A stretch of DNA of 42,512 bases from positions 1 through 42,512 of the forward strand of contig JAFAEW010000021.1 of the NCBI GenBank assembly GCA_023423835.1, given 5' to 3'. The DNA is from Bacteroidota bacterium. GTDB lineage: Bacteria > Bacteroidota > Bacteroidia > Chitinophagales > Chitinophagaceae. The position numbers were made by a program, and so were the translations under genes. Shown piece by piece: positions 1 through 7,441 of this stretch. The notes beneath the pieces are model-generated. The model worked only from the letters and a program-made list of their open reading frames with translations, searched no databases and was not told where the DNA came from. How positions within the stretch are numbered: the first letter of the stretch is position 1; every line of letters begins with the position of its first letter.

Positions 1-90
1 TCTAACGATTGCTTGCCATATGAAAATTTTTACAACTACATAGCCATTTTTTAAGGCAAGCCGGATTTTTCGGCTATATAGATGCCAATA

Positions 91-285
91 CTATTGAGCT
101 GTTGTTGTATCAGTCATCGGTACAGTAGTAGAATCAGTCATTGGAGCTACTGTGGTTGTATCTTCAGTTGTAGGAGCCGGAGTAGACTCGATAGTAGCTG
201 AAGAATCAGTTGTGTTTGTGGTAGTAGAACCTGAACCGCAAGCTGCGAAAGCGCCAATGGCTAAAACGAATAATAACTTTTTCAT
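91..285 (-). CDS. Small Thr-rich lipoprotein, function unknown
   Basis: A 64-residue protein. It starts with a short lipoprotein signal peptide (MKKLLFVLAIGAFAAC), with the lipobox FAAC placing the lipidated Cys at residue 16. The rest is a low-complexity tail of Thr, Ser, Pro, Asp and Met, with near-repeats of the form TDTTT and MTDSTT and no recognisable fold. It is probably a lipid-anchored, unstructured envelope peptide. An AAAGGA-like purine run lies just upstream of the ATG. It is divergent from the sigma factor gene at 431. Similar short Thr/Ser-rich lipoproteins are common in Bacteroidota; no function can be assigned. Confidence 0.7.
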   Translation of the reverse strand: MKKLLFVLAIGAFAACGSGSTTTNTTDSSATIESTPAPTTEDTTTVAPMTDSTTVPMTDTTTAQ

Positions 286-430
286 TTGTTTCCTTTTTTT
301 ATTTGTGAATTTTATATTAATACCCCTGCTTTGAAAAGGTAACCTCTCCTGTTCAATATTTTTTCAAAAAAATTAATAAGGAATTATTTGGGTTACTTTT
401 ACGGCCATTTTGTATTAAAAATGAGCGTAA

Positions 431-1003
431 GTGAAAGCAGACATCAGCGAACAACAATTATTGCAGGGATTGGCAAATGATGATTCGGAATCCATCGATT
501 TTATTTATAGGGATAACTTTAAAATGGTTCAAAACCTCATCCTCAGCAATAATGGCTCTTATGATGACGCAGGCGATATCTTTCAGGAAGCGATGATTAC
601 CTTATACGAAAAATCGAAAGATGATTCGTTTGTTCTTACCTGCCGGATAAAAACTTATATATATTCCGTTTGCAGAAGGTTATGGTTGAAAAGGTTGCAG
701 CAAATTGGAAAGTTTGCTTCCCCGGCCGATGACCTGGAAGAAACAATTCCGGTAGAAGATGATCTTGGCCTGATTGAACAACGAAACCTGGAATTCAGTC
801 TGATGGAAAAATCGCTGAACGCCCTCGGTCAACCTTGCAAAAGTCTGCTCGAAGCGTTTTACCTTGAAAAAAAAGACATGACAAGCATTGCGGAAGAGTT
901 TGGATACACAAACGCGGAAAACGCGAAGAATCAGAAATACAAATGTCTTGTGAGATTGAAGAAAATATTTTTTGCTCAATATAATCCCCAGGAAAAAATA
1001 TAA
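431..1003 (+). CDS. ECF-type RNA polymerase sigma-70 family factor
   Basis: A 190-residue sigma factor that would direct RNA polymerase to a dedicated regulon. Region 2 lies at about residues 20-85, with the DDAGDIFQEAMITLYEK segment typical of region 2.1-2.2. Region 4 is a helix-turn-helix at about 125-180, with AEEFGYTNAENAKNQKYKCL matching the Bacteroidota pattern. There is no extra C-terminal domain, so it is a minimal ECF factor. The start is GTG: a TAA stop lies directly upstream in frame, and the nearest ATG (421) is out of frame and stops after 19 codons. Its stop overlaps the ATG of the next gene (TAATG), so the two are translationally coupled. The partner looks like a membrane anti-sigma/protease, which suggests envelope-stress control. 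Confidence 0.88.
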   Translation: MKADISEQQLLQGLANDDSESIDFIYRDNFKMVQNLILSNNGSYDDAGDIFQEAMITLYEKSKDDSFVLTCRIKTYIYSVCRRLWLKRLQQIGKFASPADDLEETIPVEDDLGLIEQRNLEFSLMEKSLNALGQPCKSLLEAFYLEKKDMTSIAEEFGYTNAENAKNQKYKCLVRLKKIFFAQYNPQEKI

Positions 1004-2094
1004 TGGAAGAAGCACTGTTATTAGAAGCTGTTGAACGATACCTCGAAGGAAAAATGCCGCCTGCAGAAAAGGAATATTTTGAACACCTCAGGAGCACCAC
1101 TCCCGAGCTTGATCAGATGGTGGTATCACATCGTTTTCTCCTGCAACAAATGGAAAGTTACCGCAAAAGGAAACTGTTTAAAGATAAGTTAATGGCTACG
1201 CACCAGCGGCTGGTTTCAGAAAAAACTATTCCTTCCGGAGCCAATGAAGGAAAAGTTGCTTTTCTGTGGAACAAATACAAGAAGCTGACCGCTATTGCTG
1301 CCTCCATTGCAGGAATCACCGCTCTTACAATCAGTATCCTCGTGGCGTCGGTTTCACCCTCAAGCAACAAGACTGATCTCGAACAGTTAAACCGGAAAGT
1401 ATCTAACCTTGAAAGAACCACCAATGCCCTGAATTCTGAAATAAAAAATAAACACACCATCCAGGAATCCAATTTTGTGAGCGGCGGTACGGGCTTTTTG
1501 ATTGATGCCAACGGCTATCTTGTAACCAATGCGCACGTATTGAAAGGCTCCGGTGCAGTAGTTGCCGACTATAAAGGAAATGAATATAACGCCACCATCT
1601 TACATATTGATCACCAAAAAGACCTTGCGATCCTGAGGATTGACGATTCTACTTTCCAGCCCATGAACGCGATCCCTTACAGTATCAAAAGGTCAGGAGT
1701 AGATCTGGGAGAAGAGCTTTACACGCTCGGATTTCCCCGCGATTCGATCGTATATAACTTGGGATATTTGAGTGCTAAGTCGGGCTATAATGGCGATACC
1801 GCCACTTATCAGCTCTCACTGACCGCAAATCCGGGCAATTCCGGCGGACCTGTCTTTAATAAAAACGGAGAGATCATCGGTGTTCTCAGCACCCGTCAGG
1901 TTCAGGCTGAAGGGGTTGTTTTTGCAATTAAGTCGAAAAACATCTTCAACATGATCAACGACCTCAGAGATAAGGACAGTTCCATCCAAAAGATCAACAT
2001 CTTAAGTGGTGGAAACCTCAAAAATCTAAATCGGGTCGATCAAATCAAACGAGTGGAAGATTTTGTCTTTTTAGTGAAGGCCTATACCAAATAA
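1003..2094 (+). CDS. Membrane-anchored trypsin/HtrA-like serine protease with anti-sigma-like N-terminus
   Basis: A 363-residue protein. Residues 1-75 are predicted cytoplasmic and resemble the N-terminus of Bacteroidota anti-sigma factors (ERYLEGKMPPAEKEYFEHL, then a PEL turn), but without a zinc-finger HxxxCxxC. One membrane helix follows at about 95-117, then a short coiled coil at about 124-148, then a trypsin-like domain from about 158. The catalytic triad is visible: His178 in VTNAHV, Asp207 in KDLAIL, Ser280 in GNSGGP. There is no PDZ domain, so it is shorter than DegP or DegS. The start ATG overlaps the sigma factor stop by one base. The arrangement suggests a protein that holds the sigma factor at the membrane and carries its own periplasmic protease. 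That role is inferred; the protease call is firm. Confidence 0.85.
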   Translation: MEEALLLEAVERYLEGKMPPAEKEYFEHLRSTTPELDQMVVSHRFLLQQMESYRKRKLFKDKLMATHQRLVSEKTIPSGANEGKVAFLWNKYKKLTAIAASIAGITALTISILVASVSPSSNKTDLEQLNRKVSNLERTTNALNSEIKNKHTIQESNFVSGGTGFLIDANGYLVTNAHVLKGSGAVVADYKGNEYNATILHIDHQKDLAILRIDDSTFQPMNAIPYSIKRSGVDLGEELYTLGFPRDSIVYNLGYLSAKSGYNGDTATYQLSLTANPGNSGGPVFNKNGEIIGVLSTRQVQAEGVVFAIKSKNIFNMINDLRDKDSSIQKINILSGGNLKNLNRVDQIKRVEDFVFLVKAYTK

Positions 2095-2123
2095 AAACAG
2101 GCCTTCGATGGCATGGTTTTTTT
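2077..2123 (+). terminator. Possible terminator after the protease gene
   Basis: A 7-bp inverted repeat, AAGGCCT (2077-2083) and AGGCCTT (2099-2105), spans the stop codon. A T run follows at 2117-2123, 11 bases beyond the stem. The gap to the T run makes this a weak candidate. Confidence 0.25.
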
Positions 2124-2147
2124 GTTCTCAACAGGAAATGCATTTTC

Positions 2148-2381
2148 ATGAAAAAGATAATTCCGGTTCTCGGCTCTGCCCTGATTTTATTTACTGCCTG
2201 TCAAAGTCAAAATAATGATGTGCCCGACCGGGCGATAAGAGACAGTGTAAGAAATCCGGAAACCGTGCAACCGCCCGCAGAAGCCATTCCCGAGGATATG
2301 AAAATCGTTAAAGATTCGACTATCGTTCCGAAAGACACCCTCGTAGGGACGGAAGGCAGAACGGCCGATTCCACAAAATAA
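2148..2381 (+). CDS. Small lipoprotein, function unknown
   Basis: A 77-residue protein with a lipoprotein signal (MKKIIPVLGSALILFTAC; lipobox FTAC, lipidated Cys18). The mature part of about 60 residues is charged and Pro/Asp/Thr-rich, with repeated KDST and PKDT elements and no recognisable domain. It is co-directional with the sigma/protease pair, starting 53 bp after the protease stop, so it may share their transcript or be part of their regulon. It resembles the lipoprotein at 91-285 in being a lipid-anchored disordered peptide. Confidence 0.7.
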   Translation: MKKIIPVLGSALILFTACQSQNNDVPDRAIRDSVRNPETVQPPAEAIPEDMKIVKDSTIVPKDTLVGTEGRTADSTK

Positions 2382-2440
2382 TCTCCCTGGATTCAATAAA
2401 ATAATCAGTATTTTTATTACCGTAAGCATAATTTACGGTC

Positions 2441-2893
2441 ATGAAAAAGTATTTCGTAATTCTCTGGCCTCTTTTCGCGGTAATTGCCTTTGCTTCCTGC
2501 AAAACCATTTCCGGCTTTGACCAATATGCCTACCAACAGGCAACCTCTCTCAAAGTGGATGCTATGAACCTGATGGATAAAGCTACATCTCCATATAACA
2601 GACAGTTGCAGGAAATTAATGAAGTGGCTGTGCGAATGGAGAAACTACAGGAATATGAAAAACATCGTCCTAAAAATGACATCACTACAAAAATGTGGTC
2701 GATCATAAACAATCCTGATGGTCATTTATTTGGTGGATTCCTGAAGCGCTGGAAGGCAAAGGATTCACTGAATACGGATTTCATCGAGGAAGTCAAAGCG
2801 CAGGTGGGTGAAGCCTTTGATGTGGTAATTGAGCTTGAAAGCAAGAAAATAAAACCTTCTGATGGCCGCGTATCTCAACTATTAAATCAATGA
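2441..2893 (+). CDS. Lipoprotein of about 150 residues, function unknown
   Basis: A signal peptide with lipobox FASC (lipidated Cys20) is followed by a mostly alpha-helical mature region. Heptad-like Leu/Met/Ala spacing at about residues 30-80 suggests a helical bundle or coiled coil. No known family was recognised. The next gene begins one base after its stop, so the two are almost certainly co-translated and may form a pair, a lipoprotein plus a small soluble helical protein. Confidence 0.7.
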   Translation: MKKYFVILWPLFAVIAFASCKTISGFDQYAYQQATSLKVDAMNLMDKATSPYNRQLQEINEVAVRMEKLQEYEKHRPKNDITTKMWSIINNPDGHLFGGFLKRWKAKDSLNTDFIEEVKAQVGEAFDVVIELESKKIKPSDGRVSQLLNQ

Positions 2894-2894
2894 T

Positions 2895-3239
2895 ATGGAA
2901 CGCAATGCCAATCCGGATTTTCCGTATATTTTTGAATCACTGAAAGAGGCGCTGATCGCCCTGGCAAAGAAGTCGCTCAAAGAATTTGCAGGAGAAGCCG
3001 CCGATGATACCATTGCCTTCCTAAATCATTCGAAAGAGAAACTCGAACGATGGACGCTGCTGTTGCAGGAAGGAAGAATTACCGCAGAAGACTTTGGCTG
3101 GTTGCTGGAAAGCCAGAAAGACCTGGTGATCCTCGAAGCACTGAAAAGAACCGGCATATCGGCAATACGGCTTGATGAATTTAAGCAAAAGGTTCTTGAG
3201 ACAATCATCGGAAAGACATTTGCCCTTTTGGGAATTTAA
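2895..3239 (+). CDS. Small helical protein, function unknown
   Basis: A 114-residue protein without signal peptide or membrane helix, predicted all-helical and rich in Lys, Glu and Leu. The start ATG lies one base after the stop of the preceding lipoprotein gene, which indicates co-translation. A central segment (EGRITAEDFGWLLESQKDL) looks like a helical hairpin, but no family was recognised. It is a real gene by its composition, position and tight spacing; its role is unknown and probably linked to the preceding lipoprotein. Confidence 0.65.
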   Translation: MERNANPDFPYIFESLKEALIALAKKSLKEFAGEAADDTIAFLNHSKEKLERWTLLLQEGRITAEDFGWLLESQKDLVILEALKRTGISAIRLDEFKQKVLETIIGKTFALLGI

Positions 3240-3283
3240 AGGTTTTTCTTAAAAAAATTTGTAACTTAACCCAAATTCCGGTT

Positions 3284-3712
3284 ATGAGAAAAGTAACGAA
3301 CATTCTTGACCGAAAAGGGAATAGATTAATTACCGTTCTTCCTTCTATTTCGGTTATCGACGCATTGAAGTTAATGGCTGAAAATAATATTGGATGCGTT
3401 GTAGTGGCGTTGGAAGACCGGTTTCTTGGCATTATGACCGAACGGGATTATTCGAGAAAGGTAATTCTCAAAGGCAGATCTTCAACGGATACCAGGGTTG
3501 AAGAGATCATGTCGTCAGACTTCCCAACCGTTTCACCTAATGACAGCATCGAATATTGTATGCAGCTTTTATCAGCAAATAATCTTCGATACCTTCCTGT
3601 GATGACTGCCGGAAAATTACAGGGAGTGATATCAATCAACGATGTGGTTACCGAAACGATCATCAGTCAGGAGGATACGATTTCGCACCTCCAATCTTAT
3701 ATTGCTTCCTGA
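3284..3712 (+). CDS. Two-CBS-domain protein
   Basis: A 142-residue stand-alone pair of CBS domains (about residues 8-62 and 74-132), the module that binds adenosine nucleotides such as AMP, ATP or SAM. Visible hallmarks are the GCVVV strand followed by GIMTERDYSRK in the first domain and YLPVM followed by GVISINDVV in the second. No catalytic or transport domain is fused to it, so it probably acts as a cytoplasmic energy or nucleotide sensor on an unknown partner. It lies between the small helical protein and rpsA and is separated from both by short spacers. Confidence 0.88.
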   Translation: MRKVTNILDRKGNRLITVLPSISVIDALKLMAENNIGCVVVALEDRFLGIMTERDYSRKVILKGRSSTDTRVEEIMSSDFPTVSPNDSIEYCMQLLSANNLRYLPVMTAGKLQGVISINDVVTETIISQEDTISHLQSYIAS

Positions 3713-3781
3713 AAATAGAATTTATTCTCCCAAAATGCTGTAAAATAACGGCCGATTCCCCGCCAAATAAAACCTTTTATG

Positions 3782-3789
3782 TACTTTTG
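3782..3789 (+). promoter_or_regulatory. Likely -7 box of the rpsA promoter
   Basis: TACTTTTG matches the Bacteroidota sigma-ABfrA -7 consensus TAnnTTTG exactly. No clear TTG is seen about 20 bases upstream, so the -33 element is weak. The predicted leader to the ATG at 3821 is about 25 nt. Confidence 0.45.
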
Positions 3790-3820
3790 CAGCCCGAAAC
3801 AAAACCATCGGGAATAAATA

Positions 3821-5818
3821 ATGGAAGAAAACAATATTAATGAACAAAACGCTGATCAGCAGGAGAAGCCAACGGTTGTAAACAATTCAGCCGAAGGAGC
3901 TACTACAGCGTTACCAAATGAACCTGCAGCTACCTCAACACCTGTTGAGGATGTTGAACCACAACAAACATCTGCCGAAGCTCCCGCAGAAGCAGGGGAA
4001 AAAGAAGCGCCTCAGCCTAAACAAGACGATTCAGCTCATGATGATTTTGACTGGACTATTGACAAACGTAATGTTTCTCATTATTCACAGGAAGAAAAAG
4101 AAAAATACGATAAGGTTTATGATGAAACTTTCGTAGCAATTGAAGACGGTGAGATTGTAAACGGTTCTGTGGTTGCACTCACAAAGACCGATGTGGTGAT
4201 CAATATCGGATTCAAAAGCGACGGATTAATATCTTCAAACGAGTTTCGCGACCTTCCGGGCCTTAAAGTGGGCGATGTGGTAGAAGTGATGGTTATTGAA
4301 AAAGAAGACAAAAATGGCCATCTCACATTGAGCCGCAGATCTGCCCGTATTTACCGTGCCTGGGAAAGAATCGTGGAGGTATATAAAACAGGTGAAGTGG
4401 TTACCGGATCGGTTACCAGCAAAACCAAGGGCGGACTTATTGTGGATGTGTTTGGAATGGAAACCTTCCTTCCTGGCTCTCAGATCGACGTTAAGCCGGT
4501 TACCGATTACGATCAGTTTGTTGGAAAAACCATGGAATTTAAGGTGGTTAAGATCAATGAAACCATTAAGAATGCCGTTGTTTCCCATAAAGCACTGATT
4601 GAAAGCGATATCGAAGCACAACGTGCAGAAATCATGAGCAAACTGGAAAAAGGACAGGTTCTGGAAGGCACTGTGAAAAACATCACCGATTTCGGCGCCT
4701 TTATGGACCTCGGTGGATTAGACGGCTTGCTTTACATTACCGATATTTCATGGGGAAGAATATCTCATCCTGCCGAAATATTGAAGATGGATCAGAAACT
4801 GCAGGTGGTTGTATTGGATTTTGATGACGATAAAAAGAGAATCAGCCTCGGCTTAAAACAACTTACTCCGCATCCGTGGGATGTATTACCTGAATGGATC
4901 CATGAAGGGGCAATTGTGAAAGGAAAAGTGGTAAACATAGAAGATTATGGCGCTTTCCTTGAAATTTATCCGGGCGTGGAAGGCCTTGTGCACGTGAGTG
5001 AAATTACGTGGGCCAATACGCCGATCAATGCGAAAGAATACTTTAAGCTCGGTGACGAACATGAAGCCAAAGTGGTTACGCTTGATAAGGAAGCCCGCAA
5101 GATGAGTCTTTCCATCAAACAATTGACCGAAGATCCATGGAGCACCATCGAAACCAAATATCCGGAAGGAAGCCAGCATACAGGATTGGTTAAGAACATC
5201 ACCAATTATGGAGTCTTCGTAGAACTTGAACCCGGAATTGGTGGAATGATCCACATCAGTGATCTGAGCTGGTTGAAACGCTTTAATCACCCATCTGAAT
5301 ACGTGAAAGTGGGCGACAAGATTGAAACAATCATTCTGGGCGTTGATAAGGAAAACCGGAAATTGCAGTTGGGACACAAACAACTTGAGGAAGATCCATG
5401 GAATGCGCTTCAGGATACCTTTGCTGTAGGTACAATTCATGAAGGCACAATTACCCGCAAGGATGATAAAGGTGCTACTGTGCAATTACCTTACGGACTT
5501 GAAGGATTTGCTCCTGGCCGCCAGCTTGCAAAAGAAGACGGAGGTTCCGTAAATGTTGATGAAACCACTCAATTCATGGTGATCGAATTTGATCGCAATG
5601 AAAAGCGTATTGTATTGAGCCATAGCCGCATTTGGGAACAAGCCGCTGCTGCAGAAAAAGAAGCTGCAAGAAAAGAAGCACAGGCCGAAAACGAAAAAAC
5701 CAAAAAAGCAGTTAAAGCCGTACAAAATAAGGTTGAAAAACCAACACTTGGAGATCTCGGTGCATTAGCTGAAATCAAAGAAAAACTTCAGAAAGAAGAA
5801 GGAAATAACAAAGAATAA
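3821..5818 (+). CDS. rpsA: 30S ribosomal protein S1
   Basis: A 665-residue ribosomal protein S1, which binds mRNA and delivers it to the 30S subunit. An acidic, Pro/Glu-rich N-terminal extension (residues 1-75) precedes six S1 repeats at about 106-175, 188-260, 275-352, 361-441, 447-528 and 535-606. Repeats 3-5 show the core pattern G-x-V-x-N-I-x-(D/N)-(F/Y)-G-(A/V)-F and end in a recurring DPW/HPW. A Lys/Glu/Ala-rich helical tail follows. The long N-terminal extension is normal for Bacteroidota S1. The gene has its own -7 box and is closed by a strong terminator, so it is probably monocistronic. Confidence 0.96.
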   Translation: MEENNINEQNADQQEKPTVVNNSAEGATTALPNEPAATSTPVEDVEPQQTSAEAPAEAGEKEAPQPKQDDSAHDDFDWTIDKRNVSHYSQEEKEKYDKVYDETFVAIEDGEIVNGSVVALTKTDVVINIGFKSDGLISSNEFRDLPGLKVGDVVEVMVIEKEDKNGHLTLSRRSARIYRAWERIVEVYKTGEVVTGSVTSKTKGGLIVDVFGMETFLPGSQIDVKPVTDYDQFVGKTMEFKVVKINETIKNAVVSHKALIESDIEAQRAEIMSKLEKGQVLEGTVKNITDFGAFMDLGGLDGLLYITDISWGRISHPAEILKMDQKLQVVVLDFDDDKKRISLGLKQLTPHPWDVLPEWIHEGAIVKGKVVNIEDYGAFLEIYPGVEGLVHVSEITWANTPINAKEYFKLGDEHEAKVVTLDKEARKMSLSIKQLTEDPWSTIETKYPEGSQHTGLVKNITNYGVFVELEPGIGGMIHISDLSWLKRFNHPSEYVKVGDKIETIILGVDKENRKLQLGHKQLEEDPWNALQDTFAVGTIHEGTITRKDDKGATVQLPYGLEGFAPGRQLAKEDGGSVNVDETTQFMVIEFDRNEKRIVLSHSRIWEQAAAAEKEAARKEAQAENEKTKKAVKAVQNKVEKPTLGDLGALAEIKEKLQKEEGNNKE

Positions 5819-5837
5819 GCACTTATTCAATTTTTGT

Positions 5838-5875
5838 AGAAGCTGTCTCAATATCTGGGACAGCTTCTTTTTTTT
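5838..5875 (+). terminator. Rho-independent terminator of rpsA
   Basis: A 12-bp stem with one G-T wobble (AGAAGCTGTCTC at 5838-5849 pairing with GGGACAGCTTCT at 5857-5868) has a 7-base loop. It runs directly into a T tract ending at 5875. This is a textbook intrinsic terminator, 20 bp after the rpsA stop. Confidence 0.9.
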
Positions 5876-5876
5876 A

Positions 5877-5918
5877 GGCCGGGAATGAATCCAATGCGTG
5901 TTGGATTCATTCCCGGCC
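5877..5918. repeat. Perfect 18-bp inverted repeat
   Basis: GGCCGGGAATGAATCCAA (5877-5894) is followed by a 6-base loop and its exact reverse complement (5901-5918). It begins one base after the rpsA terminator and has no T tract on either side. It may act as a second hairpin for the convergent gene from the right, as an RNA stability element, or as part of the palindromic cluster that follows. Confidence 0.8.
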
Positions 5919-5943
5919 CTAACGGACCGGGCTAAGGAGTTTC

Positions 5944-6118
5944 GGGCTTACAGCCCTTACAGATCATCCAAAATTGAAGTTCTTCGAAAAAAATTATCAG
6001 GGCCAAAGGCCCCCATTCCACAGCGCCGTCGGTCAGCGGGGATAACAAACGGAAACCGGCCGATAATCGACCAGGGCCAACGGCCCGGCATTCCACAGCC
6101 GCCTGCGTCAGGACTGGG
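5944..6118. repeat. REP-like palindromic repeat cluster, two similar units
   Basis: The gene-free stretch 5819-6122 is filled by structure. After the rpsA terminator and the 18-bp hairpin come a mini-hairpin GGGCTtacAGCCC (5944-5956) and two copies of a unit of about 40 bp, 74 bp apart. Copy 1 has GGGCCAAAGGCCC (6000-6012) plus CATTCCACAGC (6014-6024) plus a GTCAG. Copy 2 has GGGCCAACGGCCC (6074-6086) plus CATTCCACAGC (6089-6099) plus a GTCAG. This looks like the dispersed extragenic palindromes found between convergent genes in Bacteroidota. No coding sequence is seen here. Confidence 0.65.
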
Positions 6119-6122
6119 AAAA

Positions 6123-7412
6123 CTAGATTTTATACAACGTGTAATAAATCGAACGAATACCGTTTTCCTCTCTCGTCCAGGCCATCAACAGCCCGTCGGG
6201 CGTCGTGGTGATGACCGCATTATGATCGAGGTATTTTCCATCGGTTACCGGAATTTCCTTTTCCACCCGCCCGTCGTTCAAAATCCGTAAAACGATTTTG
6301 GCATGCGTTTCGGACAATGCAGCATGATTCTTTTCCGGTGCACCCTCCATGCCGTGATTCATCGACATTTCCTCCTCCTCCCCTTCCTCACAAACAACGG
6401 CCTGTTTTCCATTGGGAAGAGTCAGGAGTTGCGGATGCCGTCCCGTTTTGGATAAGAGAATCCGGGGCCGGAAATCCGAGTTTCCACCGCTGTTTCGGGC
6501 GTAATAAATTCCCCTGCTATCGCCGCCGGTAAACCAAACAGCGGAGAGGCCGTTTTGTCCCATTGAGAGGGATGGACCGGAATGCGGACAACCATTGATT
6601 TTCCAGCCATCGCTGCTTACAAGCATCAAAGGAGAAAAAGTGGCTCCTTCGTTCGACGAAACCAAATATCCTACATCTCTCACCTCTGTTGCATTGAGAT
6701 CAACAGGTTGCAAAATGTCGCGGAAGGCAATGTAGATATCGCCGGTCGGCCCGGTAATCAACCCGGTTCTGCAACACTCGCAGGTACCTTTGTACAGACA
6801 ACTATCCGCACCAAAACCTTCGCCCTTTCCGGTCTTTGCGAAAAAAAGAGCCAAACCTTTAATAGACTTTCCAAATCTTCCATCGAGCCAAACAGCGGCC
6901 AGTTCTCCATTCTCAAGTCTTGCCAGATCAAAAAAGCCGCGTCCGTATGCATGCGAAGTATCGGAACGGTGCAAAAAAGCTTCTTTGCTCCAGCTTTTGC
7001 CGTTGTCGTTAGAACTGGCGTAATAGATGGCTCCTGCAAAAGGATTTTTCTCATTTTTAAACGCCCTGCCAAAAACGGCCACCATTGTGCCATCTGATTT
7101 GAATGCGATTTTGTTTGTGCTTTCAGAAGAATTAACGGCGCCGGCCGAAGGCGAAACGGTTCCTTTTCTATTGAACCGCTTGCCCGCTCTGTCATAAAAA
7201 GCAAATTCGAGTCTCGATGTAGAATCTCCCACTGATCTTCCCGTCCAGCAAAGAACCGGATTTCCGGATTCGTCTTTTGTAAAATAAGTACTTCCCGAAG
7301 ACTGATCACCGGTGGCGAGAAGCAGTATTTCCGGTTTTTCAGACTCCGTCTTCTTTTCGTTACAGGCTGCACAAATGATAAGGACCACGAGAAGATATTT
7401 TAAATTTTTCAT
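6123..7412 (-). CDS. BNR/sialidase-fold lipoprotein with Cys/His/Met metal-binding-like motifs
   Basis: A 429-residue predicted lipoprotein (numbering from ATG at 7412). This start is chosen because it gives a proper signal peptide (MKNLKYLLVVLIICAAC, lipidated Cys17); an upstream ATG at 7439 would add nine residues in front of it. The mature part is a beta-propeller with Asp-box-like repeats, for example SSNDNGKSW and SSNEGATF. Sialidase catalytic features are not convincing. Instead there is C205, a CECC cluster at about 211-214, a GCPHSGP motif at about 274-280 and a Met/His stretch MSMNHGM at about 349-355. These suggest binding of a soft metal such as copper rather than sugar hydrolysis. 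It lies 29 bp downstream of the TonB receptor gene and probably shares its transcript. Confidence 0.75.
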   Translation of the reverse strand: MKNLKYLLVVLIICAACNEKKTESEKPEILLLATGDQSSGSTYFTKDESGNPVLCWTGRSVGDSTSRLEFAFYDRAGKRFNRKGTVSPSAGAVNSSESTNKIAFKSDGTMVAVFGRAFKNEKNPFAGAIYYASSNDNGKSWSKEAFLHRSDTSHAYGRGFFDLARLENGELAAVWLDGRFGKSIKGLALFFAKTGKGEGFGADSCLYKGTCECCRTGLITGPTGDIYIAFRDILQPVDLNATEVRDVGYLVSSNEGATFSPLMLVSSDGWKINGCPHSGPSLSMGQNGLSAVWFTGGDSRGIYYARNSGGNSDFRPRILLSKTGRHPQLLTLPNGKQAVVCEEGEEEEMSMNHGMEGAPEKNHAALSETHAKIVLRILNDGRVEKEIPVTDGKYLDHNAVITTTPDGLLMAWTREENGIRSIYYTLYKI

Positions 7413-7441
7413 TGGTAACAGTTTATGATTCCATTTCAACT

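Noticed and set aside
1..75. Inverted repeats GCTTGCC/GGCAAGC (11-17, 55-61) and AGCCG/CGGCT (59-63, 71-75) as terminator of the first lipoprotein gene
   Set aside because: Short stems, a long loop in one, and no T tract on the minus strand; not enough to call a terminator.
5898..6290. Plus-strand open frame of 130 codons after rpsA
   Set aside because: It runs through the hairpin/repeat cluster and then antisense to the BNR lipoprotein gene; the translation is Arg/Pro-rich without any protein-like pattern.
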